From assembly GCA_030145275.1 (NCBI GenBank), contig JAQYVV010000002.1, forward strand, positions 1-64,000: a DNA stretch of 64,000 nucleotides, written 5' to 3'. The position numbers were made by a program, and so were the translations under genes. This DNA is from Desulfurivibrionaceae bacterium (GTDB lineage Bacteria > Desulfobacterota > Desulfobulbia > Desulfobulbales > VMSU01). The notes under the pieces are model-generated. The model was not told the origin of the DNA. It searched no databases and saw only the letters and a list, made by a program, of their open reading frames with translations. Positions 60,892 through 64,000 of this stretch are shown piece after piece (within the stretch, counting starts at the first letter, position 1; each line of letters opens with the position of its first letter).

Positions 60892-63800
60892 ATGGAGTTA
60901 TTAGCCAAGATCAGTCAGGCTATCCCTGCCAATAAGTTTCAGCCGCCCCGGCTTGCCGCAGAAAGGGTATTGCACCGCAATGAAGTTTTTAAACGTCACA
61001 ACAAGGAGTTACTTACCTCTAAGGTCATATACCTGGAAGCTCAGGCCGGCCAAGGCAAGACTACCTTGGCTATCCAGTTTCTGGGGCATATTAATGTGCC
61101 GTATTGCTGGTATCAGGCCGGAGATGAAGACCAGGACCCGATACTCTTCATCTCGGCTTTACTGGTTACCTTGACCAAGGCTATGCCCACCTTTAGTTCG
61201 CCCCTTCTAATCAAAAAACTGGAAGACGGTGAAGTCAGCATGTTGGAATTGCACGGTTGTCTCAATATCATGCTGCATGATTTAGCCGACTTTCTTGACA
61301 ACGAATTGATCATCGTCATTGATGACCTCCACCTTCTTGAGAATTCGCCGGTTATTGTCTCCTTGCTGGACCATTTATTGAGTACCGCGCCTGAACAAAT
61401 CCGCTTTCTTTTGGCCTCTCGCCGATCTCTACCCTTGAAGGCACTCTCGGCTGCTGGTGGCTCGGGTGTCCTCTGTTTGAACAATAAGGAACTCGCCTTA
61501 AGTAGTATTGAGGCTATGGAGTTGATTCAAGAGGTCATGGAGGTTCCGGTGTCCTGGTCAATGATCGAAAAAATTCATCAGCGCACTGCGGGCTGGGTGA
61601 TGGGACTGATTCTTGCCGGTCAATCCCTGGCAACAGGAAATGACCAGCTTGGCCCCTTAAGTGAAGGGTCCATTGACGATTATTTCCGCCGGGAAATAAT
61701 CGAACAGTTGCCCAAGGACCTCCAGACTCAATTGGCGCGGCTTTCCTTTCTCGATGAGATAGAAATTCCTCTTGCCGAGCAAGTGACGGGAATGGAAGAC
61801 ATTGGTGAGCGTCTTTCTGAACTTATGGAGCGAAACTATTTCCTCCGCGCTCTGGACCAAGACAACCAGGTTTTTGGTTTTCATCACTTTTATCAAGACT
61901 TCCTCCAGCAGCTTGGTCGAGAGCAGCTTGACAAGGAAGCTATCGCCGAAGTTTTGACCCAGGCCGCTGCCTACAGTATAGAAAAGGGGCGCATTGCCCA
62001 GTCTCTCACCTATCACTTGAAGGCCGGACAGTTTCATGAAATTGAGACTTTGCTGCGCCTGCATGGCATGGAGCTACTGGCCAGGAATCGCAATATCACC
62101 TTAAGTGGAATTTTGAGCGCCATTCCAGAAGAGATCATGAACCAATCCGCCTGGCTCAGTCTCTATGCTGGCATGGCTGTTCTTGATCTGGATCCGGAGA
62201 CCGCTTTTCCCATCCTCACTAAGTCTATGGCTATGTTTGCGGAGCAAGGTGATGAGATTGGTGAACTGTTGGCGGGCTCGCAAATACTCTATAGCCACTT
62301 TTGTTTTACGGCATTATACGAGAAGGGGGCGCAGCTTCTGCCCAGAATCCAAGAACTCTATTATAAGGTTTCCGAAGAGTTACCGCTCTATGCCAAGATC
62401 GTGGTGGCAAAAAATATTGCCTGGACTGCCATGATTATGAAGGGTGATATCGCCATGTCCCGACGTTTTTCCGATATTGCCCTGGAGCTCTCCCAGCGCC
62501 ATCGCATCTATAACTTTACTGCTGGCACCCTTTTGTCTAGAGGATTTGACTACCTGCTCACCACCCAACTGAGCGCTGCAATAGCCACTGCTGAGCAGGC
62601 CTATGATTTTATCCACCATGAGCATGTCAGCAAGATTAACCGCATGGCCTTGGCCACCTACCTTCACAACCTGGCTGACGGCCTGGGTGATGTTCACAGC
62701 GTTCGCCAATATAAGGCTTTTATGTTGCAATTATTTGGGGCGGACTTTTTTTATAGGACTTTATTTGGCATCACTGTGAAAATTTGGGATATTAGCATTG
62801 CTATAGCAGAAGATCGCTTAGGTGGGGCCCACGAGTTACTGCACCAGGCCGGACAACTCGGAGCCACTGCCCGCAACCCTCATATGCAAAGCCAGTTCCT
62901 TCATTGGCAGGCCTACATTGCCGCTTTGGAAGGCAATGAGAACGAGGCCTGCAAGGCGGCGGAGGAGTCTCTGCGGCTGCGAAAAATTTCCGGCAGTCCG
63001 TTTTTTATAAATATCAATCTACTCATTCTTGGCGCAGCTTACACCTTGCTGGAAAGATGGCAGGAGGCAGAGGCTCTGCTCGACGAATCTATTGAATTAG
63101 GGGGGCAGCTCAAGGCCTTGGCACCGCTTGCCTTTGCCCATCTGTACCGGGGCTACCTTAAACTCCAGAAAGATGGGGTGGCAGCTGCTCGTGATGACCT
63201 AGAGCAAGGCTTATCTTTAATGCGGCAAAACAATGTCGTCTATTTCTTTAGCTGGTCACCGCAAATAATGAAACCGCTCTTGCAAACTGCAATTCGTGAA
63301 AGAATTGAAACTGATTATGCCGAAAAATTAGCACGGGAACGTCTGGATCTTAAAATCTTGGCGGATGGAGAAATACTACCGCTATTGAACATCCAAGTAT
63401 TGGGTGGTTTTACCTTGAAGCTAGGAGGCAAGGTCATCTGTCGCGGCGATGAACTCACTCCTTCACAGCGGCAGCTTTTGGCCATGCTTTTTAGCAGCCC
63501 TGATCAATGCAGCAGTCTCGATGTTATTCAGTTGAAGATTTGGCCGGATAGCCCACCCAACAAGGCTAGAAGTGCCCTTGATTCCCAAATTTCACGATTG
63601 CGAAAATTTTTGGCTGATCGCTGTCACCCATACCACCTTAAACACTATTTAGTGGTTGGCAAAGGTTTGGCTAAACTGCAAAACTGCCGGATTGATGCCC
63701 TGGATTTTATGAATCTTGCCAGAAAGGGGTTGGCCCATAGCCGTCAACAACAGTGGTGGCAGGCCAATAATTGTTTTAGCAAGGCAATGTCTTTCTGGCA

Positions 63801-64000
63801 GCAAGGAAGTTTCGGCAGCGAAATCTTGGGTATCGATGAGGCTTACGATTTCAGCCTCCGACTCAAGAGCCTGCTGACGGAAAGCGCTATCGCCTGGGGT
63901 GATCATTTACAAAATACTGGACGGTTAAACGAGGCCCTGCAGGTTACTGAACAGGCTTGGCATAATAATCTCGCCTCCACAGAGTTAGTCAAGGCCATTT
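60892..64000 (+). CDS. Large STAND-ATPase (LuxR/MalT-like) regulator with SARP-type C-terminal domain, 3' end outside the window
   Basis: The frame runs 1036 codons to the window edge without a stop. AAGGTG precedes the ATG. Residues about 1-300 are a STAND/AAA-type ATPase (P-loop EAQAGQGKTTLAIQF near residue 50, Walker B LIIVIDDLHLLEN). Residues about 300-820 are TPR-like helical repeats (AACKAAEESLRLRK-type pairs, LYRGYLKLQKDG). At about 835-920 lies an OmpR/SARP-type winged helix (LNIQVLGGFTLKLGGK, LTPSQRQLLAMLFSSPD, ARSALDSQISRLRKFL). A bacterial transcriptional activation domain then begins. Such proteins are ligand-gated activators of metabolic genes. Confidence 0.88.
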   Translation, partial: MELLAKISQAIPANKFQPPRLAAERVLHRNEVFKRHNKELLTSKVIYLEAQAGQGKTTLAIQFLGHINVPYCWYQAGDEDQDPILFISALLVTLTKAMPTFSSPLLIKKLEDGEVSMLELHGCLNIMLHDLADFLDNELIIVIDDLHLLENSPVIVSLLDHLLSTAPEQIRFLLASRRSLPLKALSAAGGSGVLCLNNKELALSSIEAMELIQEVMEVPVSWSMIEKIHQRTAGWVMGLILAGQSLATGNDQLGPLSEGSIDDYFRREIIEQLPKDLQTQLARLSFLDEIEIPLAEQVTGMEDIGERLSELMERNYFLRALDQDNQVFGFHHFYQDFLQQLGREQLDKEAIAEVLTQAAAYSIEKGRIAQSLTYHLKAGQFHEIETLLRLHGMELLARNRNITLSGILSAIPEEIMNQSAWLSLYAGMAVLDLDPETAFPILTKSMAMFAEQGDEIGELLAGSQILYSHFCFTALYEKGAQLLPRIQELYYKVSEELPLYAKIVVAKNIAWTAMIMKGDIAMSRRFSDIALELSQRHRIYNFTAGTLLSRGFDYLLTTQLSAAIATAEQAYDFIHHEHVSKINRMALATYLHNLADGLGDVHSVRQYKAFMLQLFGADFFYRTLFGITVKIWDISIAIAEDRLGGAHELLHQAGQLGATARNPHMQSQFLHWQAYIAALEGNENEACKAAEESLRLRKISGSPFFININLLILGAAYTLLERWQEAEALLDESIELGGQLKALAPLAFAHLYRGYLKLQKDGVAAARDDLEQGLSLMRQNNVVYFFSWSPQIMKPLLQTAIRERIETDYAEKLARERLDLKILADGEILPLLNIQVLGGFTLKLGGKVICRGDELTPSQRQLLAMLFSSPDQCSSLDVIQLKIWPDSPPNKARSALDSQISRLRKFLADRCHPYHLKHYLVVGKGLAKLQNCRIDALDFMNLARKGLAHSRQQQWWQANNCFSKAMSFWQQGSFGSEILGIDEAYDFSLRLKSLLTESAIAWGDHLQNTGRLNEALQVTEQAWHNNLASTELVKAI

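Overview
The window looks like chromosome of a Gram-negative, respiring bacterium of the Desulfobacterota, most like Desulfobulbales (inference). The clues are two multiheme c-type cytochromes (one HAO-like octaheme), five PAS/HisKA/receiver hybrid kinases of a type common in that group, the aspartate-semialdehyde-dependent spermidine route (CASDH/NspC), and outer-membrane proteins. Base composition is moderate with AT-rich spacers. No rRNA, tRNA, CRISPR array or prophage was seen. No complete IS element was seen either, but non-autonomous repeats and gene remnants are very dense.

Layout. 0-2 kb is a graveyard: an unidentified protein tail, an internally deleted group II intron reverse transcriptase, a truncated REP-associated transposase and an antisense nuclease fragment. 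2-5.4 kb holds a secreted PAN-domain protein, a cyclic-nucleotide-binding protein and a Na+/phosphate symporter. 5.4-11.3 kb has an LpxR remnant, a PhnD-type binding protein with its hybrid kinase, and a second hybrid kinase. 11.7-17.6 kb is mixed: a PilZ/zinc-ribbon-like protein, a TIM-like protein lacking the catalytic glutamate, PhnA, a CBS protein, a K+/Na+:H+ antiporter, a CDF metal transporter fused to a FeMo-cofactor-type domain, and a damaged universal stress protein gene. 17.6-24.6 kb has a seven-haem cytochrome and a complete arginine-to-spermidine set (speA, CASDH, nspC, speB). 24.9-31.0 kb is a tripartite RND efflux system with a MarR regulator. 31.3-33.9 kb has an AEC carrier, a tiny Cys/Lys protein, shikimate kinase and ApaH. 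34.1-38.9 kb is a polyphosphate block: two tandem PPK2 kinases convergent with a CYTH/CHAD - ParA - SixA operon. 39.4-45.9 kb has an ABM protein, a GGDEF-PilZ protein, a DUF4197 protein, NhaA, an octaheme HAO-like cytochrome and a CPBP protease. 46-53.8 kb has three hybrid kinases, two of them recent paralogues. 54.4-60.4 kb has a methyltransferase, an Fe-S flavoprotein, YcaO, RsgA, a YkgJ-type protein, ArsR and a small exported protein. From 60.9 kb a very large STAND-ATPase/SARP-like regulator runs off the window.

The most striking discovery is a set of at least seven short palindromic elements. Their ends start GTAA-like, and each is flanked by a perfect 8-bp direct repeat. This is the signature described for IS66-family transposition, so they are best read as IS66-driven MITEs. 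Three of them sit exactly at stop codons. At least three further repeat families are present (AGTACCTTA-ended, GGGCCTGTAAG-ended and GCAAAAAGT-ended). One palindrome is read through in frame at the start of the efflux adaptor gene, and another repeat fragment has apparently broken the 5' end of the universal stress gene. A second idea worth testing is that the CHAD-ParA-SixA operon next to PPK2 genes is a system for positioning polyphosphate granules.
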